A stretch of 64,000 nt of DNA from Acidobacteriota bacterium (GCA_018000455.1 JAGNJW010000023.1:24909-88908), one strand, 5' to 3'. Shown: positions 16,122 through 25,607, counted from the stretch's first letter. Made by a program: numbers and translations. Notes: generated by a model from the letters alone, not told the origin.

Positions 16122-17702
16122 ATGCGCATCCGACGCCCCGCTCCCGCCCTCCTGCTGGTCGCCCTGACCGTCGCCGCCATCCAGCTCCGGGCCCAGACGC
16201 GCTACGACCTGCTCATCCGCGGCGGCCAGGTCGTCGACGGCAGCGGCGCTGCGGCCGTGCGAGCCGACGTGGGCGTGACCGGCGACCGCATCCGGGCCGT
16301 CGGCGACCTCGGCGGCGCGACGGCCACGACCGTCGTCGACGCGTCGGGCCGTTACGTGACCGCGGGCTTCATCGACGTCCACTCCCACGCCGGCCCCGGC
16401 CTGGCAACCGCCGAGCTCAAAGAAGGCCGGCCGGTCCTGGCGCAGGGCATCACGACGGTGCTCGTCAATCCCGACGGCGGCGGTCCCGTAGACCTGGCCG
16501 CCCAGCGCACCGAGTACCAGAAGCGCGGCATCGGGCTGAACGTCGGCCTGATGGTGCCGCACGGGTCGGTGCGCAACGCCGTGCTCGGCATGAGCGACCG
16601 GGATCCGGCCGCCGCGGATCTGGCGAAGATGACGGCGCTCGTTGGCGACGGCATGCGCGCCGGCGCCTTCGGGCTGTCGAGCGGCCTCTACTATGCGCCG
16701 GGCTCCTATTCGAAGACGGCGGAGGTCATCGCCATGGCCAGGGAGGCGGCGCCATTCGGCGGCACCTACAGCAGCCACATCCGCGACGAAGCCGACTACG
16801 GCATCGGGGTCGTGGCAGCCGTCGACGAGGTGATCACCATTGCCGAGCAAGCCGGCGTCACCGGCGTCGTCACCCACATGAAGGCGCTCGGGCCCGCCAG
16901 CTGGGGCCTGTCGAAGACGCTCGTCGCGCATATCGAGGCGGCACGCAGCCGCGGCGTGAAGGTGTTCGCCGATCAGTATCCGTATGAGGCCAGCGGCACC
17001 GGCATCGTCGGGGCGCTGATGCCCCGCTGGGCGCAGGTGGGCGGACGCGACGTGATGACGCGGCGCATCACCGGCGAACTGCGCGGCAAGGTGCGTGACG
17101 AGGTAAAGGCCAATCTCGCGCGTCGCGGCGGCGCCGATACCTTCCTCATCTCGGAGTACGAGCCCGACACGTCGATCGAGGGCAAGCGCCTGTCGGACCT
17201 CGCCGTGGCTGCAGGCCTCGCACCCGAGGAGTACGCGCTCACGCTGCTCGAGAAGGGGGACGCGGGACTGGTGTCGTTCAACATGTCCGAGAGCGACATC
17301 GCGCTCATCATGCAGCAGCCGTGGACGATGACCTGCACCGACGGCGGACTGCAGCCCGCGACCGACGGCAAGCCGCATCCCCGCGCCTACGGCGCCTTTC
17401 CGCGCAAGCTGCAGCGCTACGTGCGCGAGCGTGGAGTGGTCGCCCTGCCCTTCGCGATCAGGTCGATGACGGCGCTGGCGGCCGAGGTGTTCGGCATGAA
17501 GGATCGCGGCGTGGTGCGGCCGGGCGCCTTCGCCGATCTGCTGGTCTTCGATCTGACCCTGGTGAAGGAAGTCGCGACCTATGAGGACCCGCACCAGCTC
17601 GCCGAAGGCCTCGACACCATCATCGTGAACGGCAAGATCGCGCGCGACCGCGGCCGCTTCACTGGGGCCCTCGCCGGCCGTGTCCTCAGACTCGAGCGCT
17701 AG
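16122..17702 (+). CDS. Secreted N-acyl-D-amino-acid deacylase-like amidohydrolase
   Basis: 526 residues. A signal peptide (about 1-25, ending LRAQ) precedes a D-aminoacylase/dihydroorotase-type amidohydrolase: YDLLIRGGQVVDGSG opening strand, metal-binding HSH in GFIDVHSHAG (near 88), SSHIRDE (near 218), THMKALG with the usual His, and a closing VVRPGAFADLLVFD beta-sandwich. Family members hydrolyse N-acyl-D-amino acids, D-glutamate/aspartate derivatives or related peptides, so it may process peptidoglycan- or D-peptide-derived compounds. Convergent with the NDH-2 gene. Confidence 0.88.
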   Translation: MRIRRPAPALLLVALTVAAIQLRAQTRYDLLIRGGQVVDGSGAAAVRADVGVTGDRIRAVGDLGGATATTVVDASGRYVTAGFIDVHSHAGPGLATAELKEGRPVLAQGITTVLVNPDGGGPVDLAAQRTEYQKRGIGLNVGLMVPHGSVRNAVLGMSDRDPAAADLAKMTALVGDGMRAGAFGLSSGLYYAPGSYSKTAEVIAMAREAAPFGGTYSSHIRDEADYGIGVVAAVDEVITIAEQAGVTGVVTHMKALGPASWGLSKTLVAHIEAARSRGVKVFADQYPYEASGTGIVGALMPRWAQVGGRDVMTRRITGELRGKVRDEVKANLARRGGADTFLISEYEPDTSIEGKRLSDLAVAAGLAPEEYALTLLEKGDAGLVSFNMSESDIALIMQQPWTMTCTDGGLQPATDGKPHPRAYGAFPRKLQRYVRERGVVALPFAIRSMTALAAEVFGMKDRGVVRPGAFADLLVFDLTLVKEVATYEDPHQLAEGLDTIIVNGKIARDRGRFTGALAGRVLRLER

Positions 17703-17708
17703 CCCGGA

Positions 17709-18962
17709 CTAGCGGCGGTCGCCGGTGATGAGGCGCACGCCGCGCTGCCGCGTGAGGTAGGCGACGAGCCACTGCACGAGCACCACCATGCGGTTCTTGA
17801 AGCCGACCAGGAACACGAGGTGGAGGAACAGCCACGCCAGCCACGCCGGATAGCCGGTCAGGGAGACCCATCCCAAATCGGCCACGGCCCGGGCGCGGCC
17901 GATGGTGGCCATGTTGCCGAGATTCCGGTAGGTGAACGGCACGGTCGGGCGGCCCTGCAGCCGCGCCAGGATGTTGTGTGCCGCCCGGCGCCCCGACTGC
18001 ATGGCGACTTGAGCCACACCGGGCAACGACTGACCGTCGGCGCCGGTGAAGATCATCAAGTCGCCGGCGACGAAGATTTCGGAGTGCGCCGGCACCGACA
18101 AGTCTGGCGCCACCTTCACGCGCCCGAGCCGGTCGATCTCGCCGCCCAGTTGCCGGCCGACCGGTGAGGCCTGCACCCCGGCTGCCCAGACGATCGTCCT
18201 GGCGCGGATCGTCTCGTCGCCGATGTGCACCATGCCCTCGCCGACGTCGGTCACGATGGTCGACTCGCGCACCTCGACGCCGAGCGATGCCAGCGCCTCA
18301 CGGGCCGACGTCCGCAGACGATCGCCATAGCTCGACAGAATCGTCGGACCGCCCTCGAGCAGCAGCACGCGCGAGGTTTCGGGCGCGACGGCGTCGAACT
18401 CGTCGGCCAATGCCTGACGGGCAATCTCGGCGATGGCGCCCGCCATCTCCACGCCCGTCGGACCGCCGCCAATGACGACGAAGGTGAGGAGGTCGCGCTG
18501 GCGGCCTTCGTCGGCCTCGCGCTCCGCCTCCTCGAACGCAACCAGCACTCGGCGGCGGATGGCCACCGCGTCGTCGAGCGTCTTGAGGCCCGGCGCATGG
18601 GCCGCCCACTGGTCGTGTCCGAAGTAGGCATGCGTCACGCCGGTGGCGACCACCAGGTAGTCGTAGGCAAGCGGCCCGCTGGAGGCCAATTCCAGACGGT
18701 GCTCGCCAGCCTGCACGGCGACGACGTCGTCGAGCAGCACGCGTACATTGGCCTGACGTCGCAGAATCCAGCGAATCGGTGCGGCGATGTCAGCAGGTGA
18801 CAGACCGGCGGTGGCCACCTGATAGAGCAACGGTTGGAACACGTGGTGGTTGTAGCGATCGACGACCACGACCTCCACCAACGCTCCCGCCAGCGCCCGC
18901 ACCGCCGCCAGGCCGGCAAAGCCGCCTCCCACGACGACCACGCGCGGGCGGTCCGTCATCAT
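17709..18962 (-). CDS. Type II NADH dehydrogenase (NDH-2)
   Basis: 417 residues, single-subunit FAD enzyme passing electrons from NADH to quinone without proton pumping. It shows the FAD-binding GGGFAG (12-17), the NADH-binding VIGGGPTGVEMAGA near 168, AGDLMIF, and a C-terminal amphipathic/hydrophobic segment (WLAWLFLHLVFLVGFKNRMVVLVQW) for membrane attachment. The start ATG overlaps the upstream permease stop (ATGA), an uncommon operon partner for NDH-2. Confidence 0.9.
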   Translation of the reverse strand: MMTDRPRVVVVGGGFAGLAAVRALAGALVEVVVVDRYNHHVFQPLLYQVATAGLSPADIAAPIRWILRRQANVRVLLDDVVAVQAGEHRLELASSGPLAYDYLVVATGVTHAYFGHDQWAAHAPGLKTLDDAVAIRRRVLVAFEEAEREADEGRQRDLLTFVVIGGGPTGVEMAGAIAEIARQALADEFDAVAPETSRVLLLEGGPTILSSYGDRLRTSAREALASLGVEVRESTIVTDVGEGMVHIGDETIRARTIVWAAGVQASPVGRQLGGEIDRLGRVKVAPDLSVPAHSEIFVAGDLMIFTGADGQSLPGVAQVAMQSGRRAAHNILARLQGRPTVPFTYRNLGNMATIGRARAVADLGWVSLTGYPAWLAWLFLHLVFLVGFKNRMVVLVQWLVAYLTRQRGVRLITGDRR

Positions 18963-20245
18963 TCGTAGCGAAGCGCCTCGACGGGATTGAGCCCCGCGGC
19001 GCGGCGGGCCGGCCAGTAGCCGGCGATGACGCCAACGCCGAGCGAGGTGCCCAGTCCGGAGACGACCGCCCACAGCGGCGGGACGGCGGGAAACCCGGGG
19101 GCGAGTGCGGTGGCGATGAGGCCGAGTGCGGTGGCCGTAGCCACGCCGGCGATGCCGCCGACGCCGGCGAGCATCGCCGCCTCGAACAGGAACTGACGCA
19201 GCACCTCGCGCCGTCTGGCGCCGATGGCCAGCCGCACCCCGATCTCGCGAGTGCGTTCGGTGACGCTCATCACCATGACGTTGGCGATGCCGATGCCGCC
19301 GATGATCAGGCTGACCGCCGCCAGCCCCACGGTGGCGAGGAAGAGCTGCGCGCCGAGCTTGTCGAACTGCGCGATGATCTGGTCGGACGTCGAGAGCTGG
19401 AAGTCGCTCTCCTCGCCAAGGCCGACGCCGCGCAGCAGCCTGAGGATGGTCTCGGCCTCGTCGCGCGCCCGGTCTCGCACGCCGGGCTTGGCCCGGACGT
19501 AGAGCACGGTGTTCTCTGCTTCGGGGAAGCGGCGCTTGGCGGTGGTGACCGGCAGCGACACGACGTTGTCGTTGCGGTTCTCGCCGAAGAACGTGCCTTT
19601 GCGCTTGGCGAGCACACCGATGACGAAATAGCGCTCACCGCCGAGCAGGAACGGCTGCCCCACGGCTTGGTCGGGACCGAAGAGCGCCGTCGCGATGTTG
19701 GCGCCCACCACCGCCACCGGCGCCACGACGCGGTTCTCGGCCTCGCTGAATGGCCGGCCGGCCGCGAACTCGGCGCCGGTCACGTCGAAGAAGTTCGCCG
19801 ACACGCCCTCGATGAGCACCGAGTCCGACTCGTTGCCGCCGGCGCGCGCGGTGATGCTGCGCGTGGCGGTCACGGCCGGCACGAGCAGTTGCACGCCGAC
19901 ATCACGTACCGATGGCCCGAGCCGCTGGATCGTGTCGGCGAAGGCTGGCCGGAGCGGACGCCGAAGTGCGTCGCTATCCGAGGCTGGCGTGTAGGGGTCG
20001 CCGTTGCGGTGGAACGCGAAGATGTTGTCGGTGCCGAGTTCGCGAAAGAGCTGCGCGACGCTGTTGCGCAGGCCCACCAGCACCGATGCCACCAGCACGA
20101 CGGTCACGATGCCGATGACGACACCGCCGATGGCGAGCCCCGATCGCGCGGGATTCGAACATAGCGACTCCCAGGCGAGGCGTGCCGCCTCACGGACCGA
20201 GAAACCGAGGGCGGCGACACGAGATGGCGCCGGCTGCACAGCCAT
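18959..20245 (-). CDS. MacB-like ABC transporter permease (copy 2)
   Basis: 428 residues. An N-terminal transmembrane helix (about 35-58), a periplasmic MacB_PCD domain (60-290) and a C-terminal FtsX domain with three helices, including the GIANVMVMSVTERTREIGVRLAIGARR coupling segment. There is no Walker A/B, so the ATPase must come from elsewhere. It begins ATGA-coupled to the upstream permease and ends ATGA-coupled to NDH-2. Probably a mechanotransmission-type exporter or lipoprotein/peptide extrusion system with the divergent adaptor at 21592. Confidence 0.88.
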   Translation of the reverse strand: MAVQPAPSRVAALGFSVREAARLAWESLCSNPARSGLAIGGVVIGIVTVVLVASVLVGLRNSVAQLFRELGTDNIFAFHRNGDPYTPASDSDALRRPLRPAFADTIQRLGPSVRDVGVQLLVPAVTATRSITARAGGNESDSVLIEGVSANFFDVTGAEFAAGRPFSEAENRVVAPVAVVGANIATALFGPDQAVGQPFLLGGERYFVIGVLAKRKGTFFGENRNDNVVSLPVTTAKRRFPEAENTVLYVRAKPGVRDRARDEAETILRLLRGVGLGEESDFQLSTSDQIIAQFDKLGAQLFLATVGLAAVSLIIGGIGIANVMVMSVTERTREIGVRLAIGARRREVLRQFLFEAAMLAGVGGIAGVATATALGLIATALAPGFPAVPPLWAVVSGLGTSLGVGVIAGYWPARRAAGLNPVEALRYE

Positions 20246-21495
20246 CACTCGCTCCTCAGGGCGGTGATGACGTCGAACCGCGTCGCCCGTCGTGCCGGAT
20301 ACCACCCGGCCAGGACGCCGCTCAGTCCGGCCGCGCCGAGGGCAACGCCGAGCGTCGTCATGCTGACGCCGATCGGCACGCCGAGGGCGGAGGCGAGCAG
20401 CTGCACGAGGCCCGAGGCGCCGAGCACGCCGACGGCACCGCCGACGACGGCCACGACCACGGCTTCCGCCAGCACCTCCTGCATGATCCGGGTGCGCGAG
20501 GCGCCGAGCGCGCGCCGGACGCCGATTTCGCGCGTGCGCGTGGTGACCGAGACGAGCACGGTATTGGTGACGACGACAATCGCCGCCAGCAGCGCCATCG
20601 CCGAAATGGGTGCCGCCGCGGCGCCGATGCGCTGCGACAAGTTCAGTACGAAGCCACGGGCGGCATCCGGCGTGAGCAGGTCGAAGTTGTCTTGGGTGCC
20701 CGGGGCGAGGCTACGTGCGGCCCGCAGCGACACGCGCGCCCGGTCTTCGCCGTCGACCTCCGGGCGACCCGGCGTCGTCTTGGCGAAGATCTGGAGACTC
20801 CGCGGGGCGCCGAAGGCGCGTTCGTAGGCGGAGAGGGGGATCCAGACATAGCGGTCGAGCGACATGCCGCCGGAGTTGCCGAGCGTGTCCTGCAGGCCGA
20901 TGACCTCGAAGCGGCGTCCGGCGATGCGGATCGACTGCCCGAGCGCATCCTGCGCGGGATACAGCGTGGCAGCGACATCGGCGCCGAGGACGGCCACCTG
21001 TGCGCCCGAGCGATCTTCGTCGGGCCGGAAGAAGCGTCCGCGCACGATGGCCAGGTCACGCAGTCCGGCCAGCGTGGACCACGTGCCGGTGACGGCGCCG
21101 TTCTCGTAGGTGCGTCCGTCCGCGGCCACCTCCGCCCTGGTCTGGGCATTGGGCGCGTACTCGACCATTCCGCCGGCCAGTCGTTCGAGTGCTGTCAGCT
21201 CGATCCGCCGGATCGCGGGATTGCGCTGGAGCTGCTGCTGCAGCTCCCGTCGCGACACTCGACCGGGCGATGCGACCTGAGCGATGAGGAACGTGTCGGC
21301 GCCAAACGCCCGGGCGGTGGTCGTGCGGGCGTAGGCGGCCACACCGTCCAGAGCGGCGACCACGATGACGACCGTGGCTACCGCGGCCGCGATCGCGAGC
21401 GCGCCGAGCGCGGAGCGCAGGCGATGCGCGACGGCAGCCCTCAACCCCTGCGCGACGGCATCGCTCACCCGGCGAACACGTGACGATCGGGACAT
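20245..21495 (-). CDS. MacB-like ABC transporter permease (copy 1)
   Basis: 416 residues with the same design: N-terminal helix (about 28-52), MacB_PCD periplasmic domain and C-terminal FtsX domain carrying VVTNTVLVSVTTRTREIGVRRALGASR and GWYPARRATRFDVITALRSE. No nucleotide-binding domain. It is clearly paralogous to copy 2 but diverged, so the pair may form a heterodimer. The ATG at 21495 faces the adaptor gene across 96 bases. Confidence 0.87.
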   Translation of the reverse strand: MSRSSRVRRVSDAVAQGLRAAVAHRLRSALGALAIAAAVATVVIVVAALDGVAAYARTTTARAFGADTFLIAQVASPGRVSRRELQQQLQRNPAIRRIELTALERLAGGMVEYAPNAQTRAEVAADGRTYENGAVTGTWSTLAGLRDLAIVRGRFFRPDEDRSGAQVAVLGADVAATLYPAQDALGQSIRIAGRRFEVIGLQDTLGNSGGMSLDRYVWIPLSAYERAFGAPRSLQIFAKTTPGRPEVDGEDRARVSLRAARSLAPGTQDNFDLLTPDAARGFVLNLSQRIGAAAAPISAMALLAAIVVVTNTVLVSVTTRTREIGVRRALGASRTRIMQEVLAEAVVVAVVGGAVGVLGASGLVQLLASALGVPIGVSMTTLGVALGAAGLSGVLAGWYPARRATRFDVITALRSE

Positions 21496-21578
21496 GTCTA
21501 TTCCCCGTTGGACGCAGCAGGAGCCGTTAGAGGCCCCACCTGGCGGGGACGTCCGCATCGAACGGTGCGTCCAAAGCA

Positions 21579-21584
21579 TACACT
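21579..21584 (+). promoter_or_regulatory. -10 box TACACT, leaderless type
   Basis: TACACT seven bases before ATG 21592, no Shine-Dalgarno; supports a leaderless adaptor transcript. Confidence 0.5.
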
Positions 21585-21591
21585 TGCCGTG

Positions 21592-22833
21592 ATGACCTCG
21601 CGCCGCCTGCTCATTGCCCTCGTCGTGCTCGCCATTGCCGGAATCGTCGTCATGTCCCGCCGTGGAGGTCCAGCCGCCATCGACGTGGACCTCGACACCG
21701 TCACCAACACCGCTGCCCTGCAGTCGTTCGTGACCGCGTCGGGCGAGATCGTCGCCACGCGCTACGCCGACATCGGGTCGAGCGCCATGGGACGCCTCGT
21801 CGGGCTCGCCGTCAAGGAAGGCGACCCGGTCAAGGCCGGCCAGGTCTTGGCACGCATCGACCGCGTGCAGGCCGCCAGTTCCGCCGCCGCAGCTGCGGCC
21901 GGCCTCGGCGCGCTGGAGGCCGAAGCGCGCGCCGCCGCCGACCAGGCACGCTCCGCCCGGGCCGATCTCGAAGCCGCCAGGGCTCGGGCCGCGGAGGCCC
22001 GGCGGTCGCTGGAGCGGGCGAAGGACTTGCGCACGGCCGGGCTCACCCCGCAATCGGAGTTCGACGCGGCCGTCGCCAATGCCGCCAGCACCGAGGCGCA
22101 GGTCGACGCCGCCACGGCCACCGTGGCCCGCGCCACCGGGACGCGCGATGCGGCCGAACGGCGCGTCAACCAGGGCCGCGCCGAGCAGACCCGCGCCCGC
22201 GACCTGCTCGACAAGACCGAGATTACGGCACCCATCGCCGGCGTAGTCACCCGCCTGGACGTCGAGGAAGGCGAGATGGTTGTCATCGGCGTGCAGAACC
22301 AGCCGGGCACGATTCTGATGACCGTCTCGGACCTCAGCGCCGTCAATGCCGAAGTGAAGGTGGCCGAAGCCGATGTCTTGCGCCTGGCGCTCGACAACAC
22401 CGCCACGGTGTCACTCGAAGCGGCCGGCGGACGGCGGTTCGCCGGCACGGTGATCGAGATCGGCGCCAGCGCGCTGCCGCAGGTTGGCACCCAGGCAGCC
22501 GCGCGCGAGTTCCGCGTGAAGGTGCGGCTCTCGGGCGACATCGCCATGCTGCGCCCCGGACTTACGTGCGATGCCGAGATCCTCGTGGCCGAACGCACCA
22601 ACGTGCTCACGGTGCCGCTGCAGGCGGTCGTGCAACGCGGCGGCGACACCGGCGTGTTCGTGGTCGAGAACGAGGTCGTCACCTTTCGCGCGCTGACCAC
22701 CGGCATCATCGGCGGCCTACAGATCGAAGTCGACGGCGTGGTCGAGGGCACGACCATCGTCTCGGGGCCGTTTCAGGCCCTGCGCGAACTCGTCGACGGG
22801 GCGCGGGTGAAACAGCGCGCGGCCACCCCTTAA
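21592..22833 (+). CDS. MacA-like periplasmic adaptor protein (RND/ABC type)
   Basis: 413 residues. An N-terminal helix (5-22) anchors a periplasmic adaptor: SSAMGRLVGLAVKEGDPVKAGQVLARID biotinyl-lipoyl half, a long coiled hairpin rich in Ala/Arg (about 100-205), the returning EITAPIAGVVTRLDVEEGEMV half, and barrel and membrane-proximal domains (VPLQAVVQRGGDTGVFVVENEVV). Divergently placed from two MacB-like permeases, so it is likely their adaptor. Confidence 0.88.
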   Translation: MTSRRLLIALVVLAIAGIVVMSRRGGPAAIDVDLDTVTNTAALQSFVTASGEIVATRYADIGSSAMGRLVGLAVKEGDPVKAGQVLARIDRVQAASSAAAAAAGLGALEAEARAAADQARSARADLEAARARAAEARRSLERAKDLRTAGLTPQSEFDAAVANAASTEAQVDAATATVARATGTRDAAERRVNQGRAEQTRARDLLDKTEITAPIAGVVTRLDVEEGEMVVIGVQNQPGTILMTVSDLSAVNAEVKVAEADVLRLALDNTATVSLEAAGGRRFAGTVIEIGASALPQVGTQAAAREFRVKVRLSGDIAMLRPGLTCDAEILVAERTNVLTVPLQAVVQRGGDTGVFVVENEVVTFRALTTGIIGGLQIEVDGVVEGTTIVSGPFQALRELVDGARVKQRAATP

Positions 22834-22868
22834 TACGTGGCCGGCCCGGCACGCTTGTAGGGGCTTGG

Positions 22869-22874
22869 TAAGAT
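22869..22874 (+). promoter_or_regulatory. -10 box TAAGAT, leaderless type
   Basis: TAAGAT five bases before ATG 22880, no Shine-Dalgarno. Confidence 0.4.
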
Positions 22875-22879
22875 GACGC

Positions 22880-24922
22880 ATGGCCATCCGCCCCGCCGTT
22901 GCCCCGCCCGAGGCCACTGTCGGCACCGCCTGCCCGCTCGACTGTCCCGATGCGTGCACGCTCGACGTCACCGTGCGCGGCGGGCGCATCACGGTCATTG
23001 ACGGCAGCACGGTGAATCCGGTGACCGGCGGCTACATCTGCAACAAGGTGCGCCACTTCGATCGCCGGATCTACGGCGAGGATCGGCTGCACTTCCCTGC
23101 CGTGCGCGTCGGTAAGAAGGGCGAGGGCAAGTTCCGGCGCGTCAGCTGGAACGACGCGCTCGACACCGTCGCCGCCAGGCTCGGCGCCATTTGCGACGAG
23201 TTCGGCGCCGACACCATCCTGCCGCTCTCTTACGGCGGATCGAACGGGCTGCTGACGCAGGACACGACCGACGCCGCCTTTTTCCGCCGCCTTGGCGCGC
23301 TGCGCCTGGCTCGTACGGTCTGCGCCGCACCAACCGGCGCCGCCAACCAGGGCCTCTACGGCAAGATGCCTTCGGTCGTCTACGCCGACTACGAGGACGC
23401 CCGGGTCATCATCGTCTGGGGCGCGAATCCGTCAGCGTCCGGCATCCATCTGATGCCGCACCTCAAGCAAGCGCGAGCCAACGGCGCCACGCTCATCGTG
23501 ATCGATCCGCGAGCCACGACCGTGGCCCGGCAGGCCGACATTCACCTCGCCATTCGCCCCGGCACCGACGTCGTGGTGGCCCTGGCCCTCCACCGCCACC
23601 TGTTCGAGAGTGGCGCCGCCGACCTGGCGTTCCTCGAGGCCCACACCACCGGCTGGGAACGGCTGCGCGAGCGCGCCAGCCACTGGACATTCGAACGCGC
23701 GGCCGAGGTGAGCGGCCTGAGCGTGATCGCGCTCGAGCGTGTGGCACAGCTCTACGCCACCTCGTCGCCGGCGCTCGTGAAGTGCGGCTGGGGTCTCGAG
23801 CGCAACAGGAACGGCGGCAACGCCGCAGCGGCGGTCATGGCGCTACCCGCCGTCGGCGGCAAGTTCGGCGTGCGCGGCGGCGGCTACTCGATGAGCAACT
23901 CGGGATCGTGGGGGATCACGCCGACGTGGCAGAGCGACCTCGAGCCGGCCACGCGCGTCGTGAACATGAACCGCGTCGGCCGGGAGCTGACCGAACCTGC
24001 CGGCGCGCCCATCCGTGGGCTCTTCGTCTACAACTGCAATCCCGCCGTCACGCTGCCCGACCAGCAGCGCGTGCTGTCGGGACTGGCGCGCGAGGACCTC
24101 TTCACCGTGGTCTTCGATCAGGTGCTGACCGACACTGCCGTCTACGCCGACGTGGTGCTGCCGGCGACCACCTTCTTCGAACACTACGACTTCGCCAAGG
24201 GGTACGGATCGCTGTCGCTGCACCTGGTGCGGCCCGTGATCGAGCCGGTCGCCGAGTCACGGCCGAACACCGACGTGTTCGCCGATCTGATCGGGCGCAT
24301 GGACCTGGCCAGGGACTCGGACGCGACCGGCGAACTCGATCAGATGTTGACCGTGATGGCGGCGCTGCCGGGCACGCTCAGCGCCGAGATTGGCGACCAG
24401 GGCAGCGCCACACCGCCCTACGGGGGGCGGCCCGTGCAGTTCGTGGACGTCTTTCCGCAGACGCCCGATCGCAAGGTCGCGCTTTTTCCGGAACACCTGG
24501 ACCGCGAGGCACCCGAAGGCCTCTACGCCTACCGCGCGGATCCCGGCACCGACGCCTATCCGCTGAGCCTGATCTCGCCGGCCACGGAGAAGACGATCAG
24601 CTCGACGCTCGGCGAACTCGATCGCCCAGGCGTACAGCTGGAGATACACCCGGACGACGCGTCGGCGCGCGACCTCGAGGATGGCGACGTCGTCACGGTG
24701 CTGAACGCACTGGGGGCGCTGGAGTGCCCGGTGAAGGTCACGAGTCTCGTGCGGTCTGGTACGGTGGCGTTCCCGAAAGGCGTGTGGCGCCGGAATACCG
24801 GCAACGGCCTGACGTCGAACGCCCTCGTGCCCGACCTGCTGACAGACCTGGGAGGCGGAGCGTGTTTCAACGATGCGCGCGTCCAGGTCGCCCGCGCGCG
24901 TCACGGCGTTAGTCGCGTCTAG
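22880..24922 (+). CDS. Molybdopterin-dependent oxidoreductase (DMSO-reductase superfamily)
   Basis: 680 residues. Cys18, Cys22, Cys26 and Cys54 (CPLDCPDAC...CNK) give a CX3CX3CX27C [4Fe-4S] site. Then come the Moco-binding domains (VIIVWGANPSASGIHLMPHLKQARANG, LIVIDPRATTVARQADIHLAIRPGTD) and a C-terminal molydop-binding beta-barrel (VQLEIHPDDASARDLEDGDVVTVLN). There is no Tat signal, so it is cytoplasmic. No electron-transfer subunit is adjacent and the substrate is unknown. The stop shares a CTAG with the stop of the KGG gene on the other strand. Confidence 0.9.
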   Translation: MAIRPAVAPPEATVGTACPLDCPDACTLDVTVRGGRITVIDGSTVNPVTGGYICNKVRHFDRRIYGEDRLHFPAVRVGKKGEGKFRRVSWNDALDTVAARLGAICDEFGADTILPLSYGGSNGLLTQDTTDAAFFRRLGALRLARTVCAAPTGAANQGLYGKMPSVVYADYEDARVIIVWGANPSASGIHLMPHLKQARANGATLIVIDPRATTVARQADIHLAIRPGTDVVVALALHRHLFESGAADLAFLEAHTTGWERLRERASHWTFERAAEVSGLSVIALERVAQLYATSSPALVKCGWGLERNRNGGNAAAAVMALPAVGGKFGVRGGGYSMSNSGSWGITPTWQSDLEPATRVVNMNRVGRELTEPAGAPIRGLFVYNCNPAVTLPDQQRVLSGLAREDLFTVVFDQVLTDTAVYADVVLPATTFFEHYDFAKGYGSLSLHLVRPVIEPVAESRPNTDVFADLIGRMDLARDSDATGELDQMLTVMAALPGTLSAEIGDQGSATPPYGGRPVQFVDVFPQTPDRKVALFPEHLDREAPEGLYAYRADPGTDAYPLSLISPATEKTISSTLGELDRPGVQLEIHPDDASARDLEDGDVVTVLNALGALECPVKVTSLVRSGTVAFPKGVWRRNTGNGLTSNALVPDLLTDLGGGACFNDARVQVARARHGVSRV

Positions 24923-25131
24923 GCGACCGACTCCTGGCCCATCGGCAGTTTGCCGCGGCCACCGCGACTCACCATCCCGCCCTTGCGGCCGGCATCACGC
25001 GCCTCGTTCGACGACCATTCGTGGGCCGTTCCCTTGGCGTGGGCGGCGCGGCCGCCCTTGCTGGCGATCTCTCGCTGCTTCTCTGACGACATCGACGCGA
25101 ATCCGCGCCGGGCTTTGGGTTTCTCGTTCAC
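24919..25131 (-). CDS. KGG-motif stress-induced protein (YciG-like)
   Basis: 70 residues, hydrophilic and Gly/Arg/Lys-rich, with two KGG-type repeats (SEKQREIASKGGRAAH and SNEARDAGRKGGMVSRGG). Such short proteins accumulate in stationary phase or general stress in many bacteria; the molecular role is unclear. GTG start with a GAGGTG Shine-Dalgarno five to six bases upstream. Confidence 0.82.
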   Translation of the reverse strand: MNEKPKARRGFASMSSEKQREIASKGGRAAHAKGTAHEWSSNEARDAGRKGGMVSRGGRGKLPMGQESVA

Positions 25132-25339
25132 GAATCACCTCGGCTGTACTGGACTACGCATGAGCAGCGCAATCGATGTACCAGTTCCGCCAATGAGCTG
25201 GCATCGTTCAAGTGGCTGAGAACGCGATGCTTCCGAGTTCGCGGTGATGAACGGTGGGCCGACAAGTGAACTATTTCAATACTCAACAGGAGATATACGT
25301 ATTAAAACAGTACTGACCGGAATGGACCGGGCGCCTCGC

Positions 25340-25564
25340 CTATCGGGGCTTCAGCGGCTTGCCGGGGCGGAAGTAGTCGCACTCGGCGCAGTTGCTGACG
25401 TCGAATTCGTAGCCGACCACCGGCCACAGCATCGGATGTGCGCAGTAGAGCAGGTGGCCGTCCATGATGGTGTGGAGCCCGAGGTCGGCAGGGATCCTGG
25501 AGGTGCGCCGACTGTACCAGCACACGCGATGGCGATCCTCGGGCGTCATTGGAGCCACGCTCAT
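25340..25564 (-). CDS. Small conserved cysteine-containing hypothetical protein
   Basis: 74 residues (start MSVAPMTPEDRHRVC). It has Cys15, a HLLYCAHPMLWPVVGYEFDV stretch and a closing SNCAECDYFRPGKP with a CxxC pair, so it could bind zinc or another metal. No family recognised. It lies back to back with the yggX-like gene, 43 bases away. The 200 bases downstream towards the KGG gene contain an AT-rich patch (about 25270-25315) with a palindromic ATACGTAT but no gene. Confidence 0.55.
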   Translation of the reverse strand: MSVAPMTPEDRHRVCWYSRRTSRIPADLGLHTIMDGHLLYCAHPMLWPVVGYEFDVSNCAECDYFRPGKPLKPR

Positions 25565-25595
25565 GATACGACGGGCGCCGGCAGGCAAAGCTCGC

Positions 25596-25601
25596 TACAA
25601 T
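25596..25601 (+). promoter_or_regulatory. -10 box TACAAT, leaderless type
   Basis: TACAAT exactly six bases before ATG 25608 with no Shine-Dalgarno: the clearest leaderless promoter in the window. Confidence 0.6.
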
Positions 25602-25607
25602 CGCAGC

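Noticed and set aside
20145..20165. GGGATTCGAACAT resembling a tRNA T-arm
   Set aside because: It lies inside the MacB-like permease; no acceptor or anticodon stem pairs around it.
25270..25315. AT-rich patch with ATACGTAT palindrome considered as an attachment site or origin element
   Set aside because: A single short palindrome without integrase, DnaA boxes or flanking repeats; too little to support a function.
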